Shown here piece after piece: positions 42,900 through 55,326 of a stretch of 64,000 bases of DNA (positions are counted from its first letter, which is position 1; each line of letters starts with the position of its first letter). The stretch comes from Entophlyctis helioformis (Eukaryota > Chytridiomycota > Chytridiomycetes > Chytridiales > Chytriomycetaceae): positions 1-64,000 of the forward strand of contig JAHLKH010000138.1 of assembly GCA_025526915.1 (NCBI GenBank), in the 5' to 3' direction. Both the position numbers and the translations under genes were made by a program. The notes beneath the pieces were generated by a model that was not told where the DNA came from, did not search any database, and saw nothing but the letters and a program-made list of their open reading frames with translations.

Positions 42900-45800
42900 C
42901 TACGACACGGGACCGTTGGTGGAGAATCCAATGTCTGGTCTTGGCCTCAGCTTGAGCAGCTGGTCGAGTTGCTGGTCAAGTCCTTCTGGCCGCTGCTCCG
43001 GTGGGATGTAGTCGTGTGTCTGGGCCAGAGCGGACACAACAGATCGCATGAGGTCGCACTTGTCCTTGAAGACGTCCAGACGCTTTGCATAGCTCCTTCG
43101 TATCCACTCTTTGGATTGTTTGTTGTTTGCTGTGCAGGCCGTTGCCAGTTGGTTAGAAGAGGCAGACCCGCGCAGATCTGCGACACGGTTGGACGCGCAT
43201 GTGCTCGGCATACCTTTGAAATAGAGGGCAAGGAACTCGCATGCCGATGCGTCGAGGCTCTTGAAGGGATACTTTGGCTTGTAGTTGCCCACCACGGTCA
43301 GAGCATCCGAGACAGAGGTTGCAATCGTTTGCTCCAGATATCCCATGATCGGAAGGCCAGCAACAGGGATCGGTGCCTTGGGTGGCGGGAGCTTCTTGGG
43401 AAGGACCAGATCGGTGTACTTCCATGGTGTCCTGGCATGGCGCAACGAGTGAGCATGCGGCCAAGCATATCAGCTCCCCGGACACTGCGCAGCACATGCC
43501 CACCTCATAAACTTGTCCATCTGGATCTCGTCCCGGAGCGCGTAGATCTTGTTGCTGTACTCGACAATGTGGCTGTCTGCACCAAGAATGATGGACGAAA
43601 AACTGGTGTCCAGGCAGTGAATGTTACAGACATGTCTTGGATGAGGCAGCTGCAAGGAACTGAAACCATAATGGACATACCCTGGCGGCCCCTCGGCAAA
43701 CGTCACTGGGCAGTATCCCTTCAGTTCAAGCTGCTTTGGGAACATGGCCTTGACGTCGTTACGCGAACGGCGCATGGGCAGGTCGGCTGGAAGTTCCTTG
43801 CCCTCGATAAACGGCGTTGGATCGCTCAAGAAGAGCTCCATCTCAGCCTGGCCGCACATGCAGTAGAACAGCTCCTGGTACTCGGCCATGTACTGCATGC
43901 TGTTGATGCTGCGACGAAGCTCGTTGGCGTTGATGTAGCTGACCGGGCAGTAGTCTTTGAACTTGCCCAAGTTGTTATTGACGTGCACCTTGCTCAAACC
44001 AATGCCTGCAATCGGCGCCGCTTGACCTGCATGCATACCGCTATGGTCAGCTTGCCACCGTGAAGCTAGCCAGCCAAAGACGACTTGCAAGCAATCTTGC
44101 CTTTGCTTTTGAGGTCGAGATAGACCTGACGACGCTGCAGGCCGTCTTCCACATGCAGTCGCACAGATTCCTTGACCGACCATTTGGAGCGTGTCGCATC
44201 CAGCTGTATCCAGTTGAGATATGTCATTTCAAACAGTTCTTGGATGCGGCCAATGTCCTCGAGGTGTGCCAGATCACGCATCTGGACAATTTCGGGGACA
44301 ACCATTCGCGGCATCGCGCTCCTGCACCACCACATAGGATGGTCAGTTGTCACAAGCATCGGACGAATGGTGCCGTTATGGATGGTCGAAATCATCTCCT
44401 TACTGTCTAGCCTCTTCCATGGACAGCTTTGAGCGATTGTACACTTCTTCCTTGTCGAGGCACAGCTGCACAAACACGTGCGGAATGAAGCCTGCCTTTT
44501 CAAGCTCGACCGCCTGCTCATACGTTGATGGGTACCCATCCAAGATCCATCTGTCAGCAGATTCCGTCACCATCGTTGCCGTGTCAGCCATGATCGCCCC
44601 CTTCGCCCAAGACATTCTGGCCTACCCTTTTCCAGAGTTGATGATGCGCGCCGTGACAAGCAGGATGGCTTCGGTGACCAGCTTGCTGGGGACTGTTTCT
44701 CCGCTTTCCAGGCAGCGCTTCAGCTGTTGAGCGGCGTTGGTGAGTGCCTGTCTGCGTCAATCGGCGTTGCCCTGGGCCAGACGCCGTCATGCAAGCCAAG
44801 GCATTACGAGCTACCTCGTCGAACAGGGCAGTGACTTCCTGTCCGTCCAGAATCGCCTGAAGGATTGCGGGCACAGTCAGGTGGACAGCCTCAATGTCCT
44901 GCGCAAGCTTTGCAGCAAGTGTCGACTTTCCAGAGAGCTCTGATCCCACAATGCAGACGGTCGGTGAGACAAGCGGCTGAGGCGGCTCATCAAAGAGGTA
45001 GTCGAGCGTGTTCAGGACAAACTCCTGTGTGTCCGATCCAAGTCAAGGTCAGCCAGACGAACGGGCAGCCAGACGAACGGGCAGCCAGACGAACGGGCAG
45101 GCAGTCAAGAGGCATACCCGCTTGGCAGCCGAGTCCTTGACATAGTAGATCTGCTCTCCAAACATGATTGGCTTTTTGCCATAATTGTCTGGAGACAGCT
45201 TGTTGGTGCGCTTGAGCGTGACGGGACAGTACTTTCTGATTGTGTCCCGGATGCAAAGCATACATTAGTGCACAGAAGAATGGCAGGGGCTGCCTCTCCG
45301 TCTTACCCAATCATGCTGTAGTACTTGACGCCTAGCCTCAAAAGCAGATCCGCTTGTTTTGGCGAGAGCGAGGTTGCGCTGGACAGCAGACACTTGCGCT
45401 GCATGTGTTGTGCGGTTACCCATGGCATTCGGTTCAGTCGGTCAGCCACGCGATCGGCCATGAGGTGCCAAGATCAGATTGCGCATCAGCGACACCACGA
45501 ACAAACGCACAAACTCAAAGTATCGGCGCAGCTTGCGGTTCATGAACGCTAGGACCGGCCGGAGGCACTTTGTCGAGTTGATTTCAATGACGGGCGTCGT
45601 GCACAGCCCTTCAATCGTCGCGACGTATTCAACGTTCTGTGCCGAATCCTTCTCGACACTAGACGCGATCTCCGTTAGTGCATTTGTGATCAACATTCAA
45701 GCCTCAGCAGGTCAACCGGCTGACGGATAGACATACCCAGAGAGCAGCTCCTCAAACAGCTCGTCGTCTGTGAGCATGAACCGGTGGCTTGTTCCAGAGG

Positions 45801-48800
45801 ATTTGGAGTCGTCCGCCCCCATCTCGCTCTTCTTTTCGTCCGTCTTGTGGTCTTCACCGCCATCATCACCTGCAGCAGCAGCAGCAGCAGCAGCCGCCGC
45901 CGCCGCTGCTTTCTTGGCCAGCTCCTCTGCTTCAACACGTTGAAGGTCCAGTTCACGGCGTCGCCCTGGCAGCGCCCGCTTGGCGCCGACTTCAGAGTCA
46001 ACCTTGAGCACCACAAACACGTCTGGCAAAAGGTTGTTTTTGATGGCAGTCTCCAGATCAAGCTTCGTGTGGGGGAACCCTTCAAGAAGGAAGCCCCGCG
46101 ATGCATATGGCTGTGCGTGTCTGCAGTCAGCTTTGACAACCCCTTTCAGATGCATGCTGCATGCGACACTGCAAACACTGATGACTTGCCTCTGCCATGA
46201 ACAAATACTGCAGAATCTCAATCAGGGTTGGCGTGGCAATGACAACATTGTCTTTGGACAGCGGCATGATCTCTTCGCGAATGTCAGCATCAAGCGTTTG
46301 CGCGTATTCGGCAATGAGGGGCCGGAACTGCACATGAGGGACGCCCCACTTTGCAGACAGTGTGGTGATGCATGTGGTCTGAGGAGCGTTTGTGCAGCAG
46401 CAAGAGCATTAGCAGCCGCTTTGTGACAGCCGACGCAAACGACCGCGGCTGCCAAGCATACCTTGCCTGCTCCAGCAGGGCCAAGAAACACGATGCGTGG
46501 CGGTGGGATCTTTGGGTTTGTGATGTAAAAGTGCGGCTCTTTGCAGAATGCCGTGCGCGACTCTTCTGATACAAAGTAGTACACACGGTTCTGTGGTCAT
46601 TGACGTCAAGGCAAGCGATCAGTCCTTGGGCGTGTGTGATCAGCGTGTGTCAACTGGGGTGCAGGGTTGTGTCTCACCAAGTACTTGGCAGCAATGGCAC
46701 GGTTGCCCTTGACCATCATGTTGCTGGTCTTGAGCGTTACAGGGCAATAGTCCTTGGTGGCACCCAGCTCGCCGTCCGAGCCGCCCTCGGGCTTGACAAT
46801 CATGGGTACTGCTTTTGGCACAAACGGATCAATTGAAGCCACGACTTGGTTGATGACCGATGATATGGGCTGATCCGCAGGCACAGTGACGATGAGGGAC
46901 TCGGCCTCTTCAAGGATCTTGTTCATGTCGGTCAACTCCTCCTTGTAGCCGTAGTACAGTCGCTCGTAGTACGGAAACGCGCTGACGTTGGGAACGCCGC
47001 TGATGGAGCTATCCGTGCCGCTCGACTCTGTCACCAGATCGCCAAAGATGTCTGTCATGAACACGTCGCCTCGCGCCATGACTGCCTCACTCTTCATGTC
47101 TGTCATGTACATTCCGCCGGGTGATATCGTTAGCATCGCGCGAGTTGAGGCGAGCTAGCCTTTCCAGCAAGTCGACCAGAGCGGCGAGCGTTTGCTGACC
47201 ATTTTGCAGATGCACAACGTATTTTGGACAGATTCCTGCAGCCAGCAGTCCTTTTGCCTGATCGACGGTGCGAGGGTACCCATCGAGTATCCAGCCCTTG
47301 GTTGTCTGACGGACGCACCAAGACACACTGTCAGCGACTCGACCCAACTTGATCGCATTGTCAGTGCAAACCCCGCACCTTTCCTTGTATTTCTGCCTGG
47401 CGAAGCCCATACTTGACCACTTCTGTCAAAAGCTCTGTGGGAATCGTGCCGCCCTTTTTGAGCTTGGCCGTGATCTGTATCAAGGAATGTGAGTGCCGAT
47501 AGGGGTAATTGACGAGGTGGCGACCGCCAACAGGTGCACCTTGCTGAACAGGTTATCGGCCTTTTTCTGTCCTCCTTCAGGCGTTCCCTCTTTGGATCCC
47601 TTTGGATCCCTCTGGGGCGTATCCGGCGTTTGTTTCTGCTGCTGCTGTTGCTGCCACTTTGACAGAATACGCTCGACAGATACAAGGCCAAGATTGTACT
47701 TTTGTGCTAGCAGCTTGGCATGCGTCGTCTTGCCCGAGAACGGCCCACCCAATACCGCAACGCGCATGTTGGGGATAATGAGCGGCTTGAGCAGGAATCG
47801 ATCGGGGTTCTGCACAAACTGGTCTGCATACGCTTCGGTGGCAAACACATAGATGCTTCCCTAGCAACTCGGATGATGGGCCAGAAGTTAACAGGACGTG
47901 CAGCAAGGCTTCCTGTTTGATCTGATCTACAAGCACGCATTTCAGCATACCCTGTAGACAGCAGCAAAACTCATGTCGCCATCCACGAGTGCATTGTCGT
48001 TGACAAACGACACAGGGCAGTAGTTGCCAAAGTGGCTCAGCTCTCGTCGTGGCTCGCCGTCCTCGACATTCAGAGCAGCATAGTACTTGACAATGTCGCT
48101 TTCACCAAGACCTGGCGTAGCGATGTGCAGATCGCGTGGATCATGAGTTTGTCATCAGTCAACATGCAAAGCCCGAACGACGCCATGATCAGGGCATACC
48201 TTTGAAGCCGCCTTCGGGAACAACCAGACGCTTGGCGTCGACAGGCTTGCTAAAGAGCGAAAAGTTGCGAGCCTCGAGCCGCTTTTTGAGCTGCTCCACC
48301 ACCATGTCTGGGTGCTGGCTGGCGTCGAGATCGACGACATGCAGCATGTCAAAGTACTTTGCGCGGAACTCCTCGAGAGCCTTGTCGTACTTGGCATACT
48401 CGGCGAGATCGTCGGTCGTGTGCTGCGGATCGTCTTCCGGTTTCTTGACCAGACTGTGTTGCAGGCTCGATGTATGAGCCACCAAGCCATAGCACATGCA
48501 TACAATACCATGGCACAGACACAAGCAAGCGATCGTATGTACCGATTCAGGACTTGCTCGGAAAGAATGGGCCAGGTCGTCTTGTTGCGGATCGTTCCTT
48601 CCAGTTTGACCTTGCCTGCTTTGGCCGCACTGTCGCTCGAGGGCGACGCATCGGCTGCATCAAAGTCGTCGCCATCAAGGTCGTAGTCTTCCTTGTCGCC
48701 GCCCTCCTTTCCAGCCGCACCCGCATCGTCAGCCTTGGCATCTCCCTCTTCGACGCCCTCTTCCTTGTCCTTGTCCTTGTCGGCACCAGCCGCACCTCCG

Positions 48801-49770
48801 CTTGCAGTGGCGCCACCGGCAGCAGCACGAAGCCCAGCCTCGATGATGGCCACGTCGTCGTCCATGCCATCGACCCATCCCTGAGCGCGACGCATGCGTG
48901 AATACAGCACCTGCTGGCCGGGATAGCCGACGTTGGTGACGGGATCAAACCATTGAGCAGCGCGACGGCGAACGAGGTTTTCGTCAGAGATGCGCAGGTG
49001 GACGAGCACAGGGATGTGCGTCTTTTCCTTTTCTTTGAGCAGCTTGTGCAAAAAGAGCATATCGAGCGGAAGCAATTCGAGGTCGATCACTTTCTTGGTG
49101 TTGAGGTTGCATGGTAGGCCGTCCATGACGTATCCTTTGAACTTGGCGTCGTCCGAGTACACCGTCTCTTCCATCATTTTGATGATTTGCTCGGGCGTGA
49201 TGGATCCACCGTTGGACAGATGCTCGAGCAGCTGAGCACGGGCAGGTTGTGCGAGGATGATTCGGCAGTGTCAGTGGATTACTCGCAGCAGGATTGCAAA
49301 CGCATCAATGCGCGTTTGGACGCGACATTGCATATGCCAAACAGAAAGGGGGGTGTTGGAGGGCCGCATGACATGCGATACAAGGGACGCTAGTGATGGA
49401 TTGCGGCGCTCGGAATATGCCTCTGAGGAATGAAGAGGCAGGAGGAAGAGCGAGCATTGATGCATGCGGTGCTTGCCTGCTGTCTGTTTGGAGAAAGCTC
49501 GTCCGAGACGGCCTTCTTGAGCGCGACCTCTGGGCTGACCAGACGCGTGTCGGTGTGGGCAGCCAGCTTGGCAGCCAACGTGGACTTGCCAGCGCCAGGC
49601 TTGCCCACGATGATGTAGACATGCCGTGGCGTGACTGGGACGGCAGGCGGTGGCGGGATGGTTGCAAGAATATCCTTGGCTGCCCTGGGCGACAGGTCCA
49701 TTGGCTGATTAGAATACTGCTTTCGAGACAACAGGGGCACGAATTCAACAGATTTATTGTGTCTGATCAT
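42900..49770 (-). CDS. AK9: Adenylate kinase 9-like protein with four nucleotide-kinase domains
   Basis: Very large multi-exon gene. Four P-loops are visible: GKPGAGKST (about 49580-49607), GGPFSGKTT (about 47720-47750), GPAGAGK (about 46461-46488) and GSELSGKST (about 44917-44950). Each has its NMP-binding motif: MDGLPCN, WILDGYPRT, LLEGFPHT and WILDGYPST. Between them recurs a Y-C-P-V-T/S motif (near 48010, 46740, 45230, 43945 and 43705), a hallmark of AK9. The C-terminal region includes MGYLEQTIATSVSDAL and YFKG. Early exons are firm (49770-49477, 49231-48543, 48453-48200, 48111-47951, 47860-47540, 47474-47379); some later joins are not settled. Two introns use GC donors (49476-49232 and 46189-46111). 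The family has nucleoside mono- and diphosphate kinase activity and is linked to ciliated or flagellated organisms. Confidence 0.9.
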
Positions 49771-49832
49771 GTTCGCAGCCAGCCAAAGCGGGTGCTTTGC
49801 TTGGGTGCATGTCTTGGGCCGTCTTCTTCCAG

Positions 49833-51428
49833 TCAGTTACTAAGCAGCGACGAGAGTGTGGCGGTGAGGGTAAAGTCCTGTGCGGCAGAGAGCGGACGGG
49901 TTTTTGCGCAGTCTGGCTCGTGCTGCGGCTGATGCTGGCTCATGCACTCGTCGCAGCAGTAGTATACAAACACCCGCTGTGCTGCACAGTCCTCGCACTT
50001 GAGCGGGTCGTCGCTGGTGAAGATCATGGAGCAGTAGGCGCAAGGAACCTTGGTGGCAACGGGCGATGCGCCAAGGAACGTGGAGCGTCTGCCACGCGAG
50101 AGCGTGAGACGGGCTGCGCTTGGCAGGCTGCCCTTTGCCTCGTAGACGGGAGCAATGCTGACCAACCGCTTAAATGCCTCGGGAGAATAGACCACGTTGG
50201 CAAACGGCGCAATCATGGACGGCGAGTAGCCTTCGCCGGGCTGGTGCGAGCGGGACCTGCGGCGGTGCTGGTCGAGGTCCTGCAGGTTCGAGTTGTTGAA
50301 GGAATACTCGCGCAGAAGCTCTCTCGCCTTGTCCTCGTCGCGAATCTCGGTGAACAGGATGGCCAGCTGCAGGCCAATGGCACGCTTCGAGTTGGGATCG
50401 GACACGTCGGCGGTGGCGTCGCTCCTCGCGTCTTCGAGAAGCTGGACGGCCTCTTCGAGCAGAGTGCGGATCGACGGGCCCTTTTGGCCTGCGGCCGTCA
50501 CGGTGGCGTCAAGGATGGCAGCGACAGGCGGGCTGGACGCGTGGTCGATGCCGCCAGCAATCTGGAGAACGTACTTGTACACGAGAACACCAGTGCGGAA
50601 CACCAGGCGGACATCGTCCTCGTTGGTGGACACGCCGCTGTCGCTGCCTGGCGAAGATGTGCTGATTTCGCATGCTCTGCGGGCGTACGTGAGCGAGATG
50701 AGGGCATCGCCCTTTGCGTCCTCGTTGGCGTCCACGAGACGGAGACAAATGTCCTTTCTGGTTGCCTGGCGCTGGCGTTTGAAGTCGGTCATCTCGTCGT
50801 TGGTGTCCGCCAGCTCAAGGAGCAGCGACTCTTGCAAGTCAAAGAGCTGGAGAGCACGCGTGTATGCGTGCACGGCGGTGCCAAAGTGCAGTCCCTTGAC
50901 AGCAACATCGGCAAGAAGCAGCTGCGCTGACAGCCGGCTTGCAAGGTCGATCTGGGGCGTTGTTGGCGATGACGAGCGCATGGCGCTCGAGTCGTCGTTG
51001 AGGGACTCGGCGACAGCAACATCGTGCAGAGCAACGAGCTTGGTGGCGTAGAGGACAGCGTGGTCGGCATCGCCGGCGAGAGATGCAATCTGGGCGATCT
51101 CGCGATAGAAGACCAGATAGGCATGGGTGTCGGACAGCTTGTCTTGGCGGGTCCTCTGGGCGGCACGGGCGATGATCTCGTAGATGGTGACAGCGCAGGT
51201 CATCATGTGGTATCCGTGGCGAGGATTGCCTTCCGAGGCCTGGCGAGAGCGTTGCGGTCAGCAGCCGATGCACAGTCGAGTCAGTCTGGTGCGGTTGTTG
51301 GATGGACAGTGTGCACACAGCGGTGCACACAGCGGTGCACGCCTGTGCTGAATCAGCGCGAGATGCAAAGCGGCGTTCAAGCCAGGCGCCACAGCGACAG
51401 ATGCGTGCAGATGGAAGCGAGGGGGCTG

Positions 51429-51463
<35 letters not shown>

Positions 51464-52228
51464 ACGGGCAGGCACGCAGGCAGGCAGGCAGGCAGGCAGG
51501 CAGTGTGGTACGGGCCAACTCACCAGCGTCGAGCCGAGGGCAAAGGCCACCTGCGCCATCACACGGCAAAAGGCGGCGCGGGAGCCGTTGACTCTGCGGC
51601 CAGCAAGCGATTCGGGCACGTTGTCGTCGGCGTCCTCGTCGAGCTCCATGGGGTGATCGAGGATCCAGTGCCGCAGCTCGTCGTTGGGGTCGAGCGCCGC
51701 CATCGTCTTGATAAGGAACTTGATGCGCTCGCTGGGGTCGGCGGCGGCCATGGCGGCAGCGCCGTCGTGCGCCATGGTCAGGGCTGCGATGGGGTCGGCG
51801 CTGCCTGCCGAGCGATGATCGCCGTCGGCCATGTCCTCGAGCCCCTCGAGGTAGTGGTCGTACAGCGACAGGGCAATGCGGTGGGTCTCTGCGTCTGCGT
51901 CTGCGTCTGCCGCTGCATCTGCGTATGCGTCTACGTATGCCCCGGCATCGCGGCCGTTGCCCGAGGCAGCGTTGGTGTCTGCAGCAGCAGCAGCAGCAGC
52001 AGCCGCCGCCAGAGCTGCGACGTTGTCCACGACGTTGTCGACGGGTGCGGCGCCGTCCAGAGCGGCATGTCTGGGCGACGATGGCGATGGCGGCGACGCC
52101 GCAGACGCCTTCTTGAACGGCGAGTGCAGGGGCAGCAGCGGCGGCAGCAGCGCCAGCGTGGTCAGCAGCGAGCGGAAGGCGGCAATCTGCGTGTCTCTGC
52201 GGGACGGGGCGGCGGTCGCAATGGTCAT
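49833..52228 (-). CDS. MYND-type zinc-finger protein with helical (TPR-like) body
   Basis: Two exons, 52228-51524 and 51239-49833, give 703 residues. The N-terminus is Ala/Asp/Pro-rich and low in complexity. The middle is helical, with TPR-like pairs (AYLVFYREIAQIASLAGDAD, GLHFGTAVHAYTRALQLFD). At the C-terminus CAYCSMIF, CEDC, YYCCDEC and the final His...Cys of HEPDC form a MYND-like zinc site, a protein-interaction module. No SET domain is seen, so this is not a SMYD methyltransferase. The intron (51523-51240) contains a long GGCA tandem run at 51430-51503. The gene ends 62 bp before the AK9-like start on the same strand. I do not recognise an orthologue. Confidence 0.78.
51430..51503. repeat. 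GGCA tandem repeat in the MYND-gene intron
   Basis: About 17 GGCA-type units with a few substitutions, wholly within the intron. Confidence 0.9.
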
Positions 52229-52412
52229 TGCCGTGTCTCTATGTGTGCGTGCGTGTGTGTGTGTGTTGGCAGGCAGGCAAGGTGGCTTCAGTTGGCTGGA
52301 TGTGCTGGATCGTCACGACCACCACCAGCGGTGCAAAATTGCCCGGTTGTTTCACGCCTGCACGCCCACACGCCCACACGCCCGCACTCCTGAACGCCCG
52401 AGCGACCCGCCC
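52229..52412. promoter_or_regulatory. Divergent promoter, MYND gene / RINT1
   Basis: 184 bp between opposing start codons. It holds a GT-rich run (about 52238-52265) and CACGCCCACACGCCC units just upstream of the RINT1 ATG. No further motif is supported. Confidence 0.45.
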
Positions 52413-55213
52413 ATGCCCGCCTCGTTCCTGGCCTCGGCGCCCGCCGCCCTCGCCCGCGTGGCCGCAGACGCTGCGCAGCTGCGCGACTCGCACCTGGCTG
52501 CCGTCGCCGCATCCGCCGCCGCGCTGGCGGGCTCGCCCTCGGCCGCCTCGCTTGCCTCAGATCCCTTCCTGCGGCTCGTCAGGGACAAGCTCGCCGTCAT
52601 CGGCCGGCTGGAGACTGCCCGCGCCGCCTTGGCTTCCCTGTCGGCCGTCCACGCCCTGGCTGCCACGGCTCGCTCTCAGCTGGCTGCCGCATCGGCCGCA
52701 CCTGCTCCACCTGCTCCACCTGCTCCACCTGCTCCACCTGCCATGCCATCTCAGTCGCCTCCGTCGTCTCCCTCGTCTCCTTCATCGACTCCATCCCATG
52801 TCGAACCTCAGCACCTTACCGCAGCCATCCAGTCGTATCTGGGTCTTCCTGCTGCCGTTGCACCAGAGATCGCACGGCTCCTTGCAACCGAGTCCAGCGC
52901 AGCGTGCCCCTCGACGGCCAGCCGCCTGCATGCGCTCCGTGCTGTCGAAGCCTCCTTCCTGCCCGTCTATGCCTTTGTGCGCCAGACGGCCGACGCGCTC
53001 TACTCGGACATTCGCGCACACCTGGCATCCATCACAGCGTCTCTTCTGATCGACAAGCTGAACTGGCCCAAGCCAGCTACTTCAGAAGCGGTGGCTGCCG
53101 CATGGCCTGCAATCAGCGCTCTCTTCAGAACATCCATGCTGCTCGTCCATCCGTAAGCGTTGCTGCATCTGTCCAGCTCGGACCGCTTGCACGTGGCTGA
53201 CTGGCAGTCTTACTGGGGGAACGTACATACGTCCGTGCGGCTGCGCTCTCTCAGCGATGATCTTCTGTCTACACTTGCGCCATCCAAGCCACTGCCCGAA
53301 GCTGGTACTTGCAGCCTCTTGCCAGTCGAGTTTCTTCTCGCCCCCATCCGCCAAAGCTTCCGGTTTCACTTTTCTGGAAAGAAGCCCACAAACGATCTGG
53401 ACAGAGTAAGCATGTGATCGCGAATGGCTCTGTCATGCTGCATCCGGCTGACTTGCAGTGTCCGCTATTCTTTCCGGCCCTGCTCTCCAGCCCGAGCTAT
53501 TTTGCAGCTTCATTGTGCGCATCTTGGCCGATCAATGTGACGCAGTTGCATTGCTTGTTCAACCCATTGTCGATCAAGCCTATGCTGTCAGCGTCAGCAC
53601 CGGCAGTGCCGCAGCCGTGTCGACACCCAACGCCAAGGACGTGTTTGTGCGCGGTCTCGCTGATCTAGTGCAGCAGAAAGTCACTCGCAGTCTGCCAAAA
53701 CTACTTGCCAATCCAGCTGCTCTTCTCCGCACGGTGGATGAACTGCTGGCCTTTGATGCAAAGATCCGCGAGTCGTACATCCAGCCTTTAACCGTTGATG
53801 CTCCCTGGCCGGGCTGTGCGGCAGTCATTCTGGGCAACAAGTCTCACTTTGCGACTTGGCTGTCGGTTGAAAAGCAAGGTGCGGTGCATGCATGCATGCA
53901 TGAGACTCGTTCGCGACATCAGCCTCTAATCGACACAAACTCGTTGTCGGCCACGGCCGTTTACAGCTGCATTGGCTCGCTTTGGTGAGCTGGCGGCAGA
54001 TCCAAAGTGTTGGAGCAGGGCCTTTGCGACCATGGCCGATATAGACGACGAGCGCGTCGTGGTCTTTGCAGACCGTTTCAAAAACCTCATGGTCACATTG
54101 CGCGACCAACTCGTCCGGCTGCCCTCGACCCTGCAGCGACTGGCATTTGTGAGCGACATTCTTCTACCGCCCATTGACAAATATGTGGCACAGATCGACC
54201 AGGAGCTGTGGCGACACCAGGCGACCTTTGTGGCCGTGAACGACGCCAACTATACCCTTGAACGAAAGGGGTCTCGGCTGCAGCATCTGGCTCGGTGTGC
54301 CAGCTCTCTCAACGCTGTTCACATGATGATCCGCAGTTGGTGTGATGATCCAGTGCGTGCCTGGCATTCGCTTGATTGTCGTTGCTGGCACTTGCTGATT
54401 GCGTGTTTCCCTTGTGGCTGTGCATGTAGATCTTTCTGGCTCTGTCTCGCGAAGTGTGCGACGACCTCGAGGCAGAGACTAGCGGCGACTACCCGTCAAT
54501 CTTTGCAGACATCGTGTCGCAGTTTCAGGAAAGCACGGACAAGATTGCGCAGACCATTGTGGATGACATCATCCATGATGTTCGCGAGTCGCTCTGGACA
54601 TATCTGAAGAGGCAGGTGGATGCGGCCAATTGGATTTGGACGGCTGCACCGCTCGCCCAGATATGGATCTGGACTGACTGTGCGCGGTGATTACAGACGC
54701 AACTGGCTTGACACGGCAGATGATGTCCAGCAGGCCTCAGCAGGCACCGTCTCTCCAAGCCTACAGGAGGCACTGCGCGTGCTGGGCCACTATCTTAATA
54801 GTGTTTGCGAGGACATGCCGCGTGCACTGTTCCGCTCAGCCGTCCTTCGTCCAGTGGCGTCTCAACTGGACGACCATCTGTGGTCAAAGGTGGTTATCCG
54901 CAGTCAGTTCTCCTGTTTGGGAGGCTGCCAGCTCAAGCAGGATGTACATAATGGGCTGCATCGAGTCTTGCGCACCTTCCACGCATCCCCAGCACGCCTG
55001 CTGCCAAAGGTTTCTGACGCAGTCGCTATTCTTGGCCTTGATCGCGAGGCATCTGGGCCGGATGGCATCGACATATACTCGGTCATGCTAGCCGCGATCG
55101 AAGAGGACGAGACCCTGCCTGCGATCCTTGAGCAGATTGGAGTGTTCCACCTGGATGCCAAGGATGTCCGCGAAGTCGTTGGTCGGCGCATTGAGGCCAT
55201 GGGCGACTTCTGA
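52413..55213 (+). CDS. RINT1: RINT1/Tip20 subunit of the Dsl1/NRZ ER tethering complex
   Basis: Tethers COPI vesicles at the ER. Exons 52413-53152, 53177-53405, 53491-53878, 53967-54352, 54430-54611 and 54697-55213 give 813 residues. The N-terminal third has a coiled-coil start and an Ala/Pro linker encoding four APP repeats. The RINT1/TIP1 domain reads APIRQSFRFHFSGKKPTNDL joined to PELFCSFIVRIL; then LADLVQQKVTRSL, TVDELLAFDAKIRESYI and SHFATWLSVEK. After that come DRFKNLMVTLRDQL, QELWRHQATFVAVNDANYTL and a terminal helical bundle. Intron 54612-54696 uses a GC donor (AG|gcaggt); reading through it instead hits a stop. Family order and length fit well. Confidence 0.9.
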
Positions 55214-55326
55214 ACAGAGCTTGTCCAGAATGAAAGCACCAGAGTCTCGGTTTTATTGCAACTCGGAGGGGACCAGTGTATGCCGCCAGATTGCGTGGCA
55301 CAAGTCAGGTGGCCGACACCACATAA

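Noticed and set aside
47379..47410. GC-donor intron in the AK9-like gene after KYGLRQ
   Set aside because: A canonical GT donor 18 nt further (GGAAAG|gtgcgg) joins in phase to TTKGWILDGYPRT, so a GC donor is not needed here.
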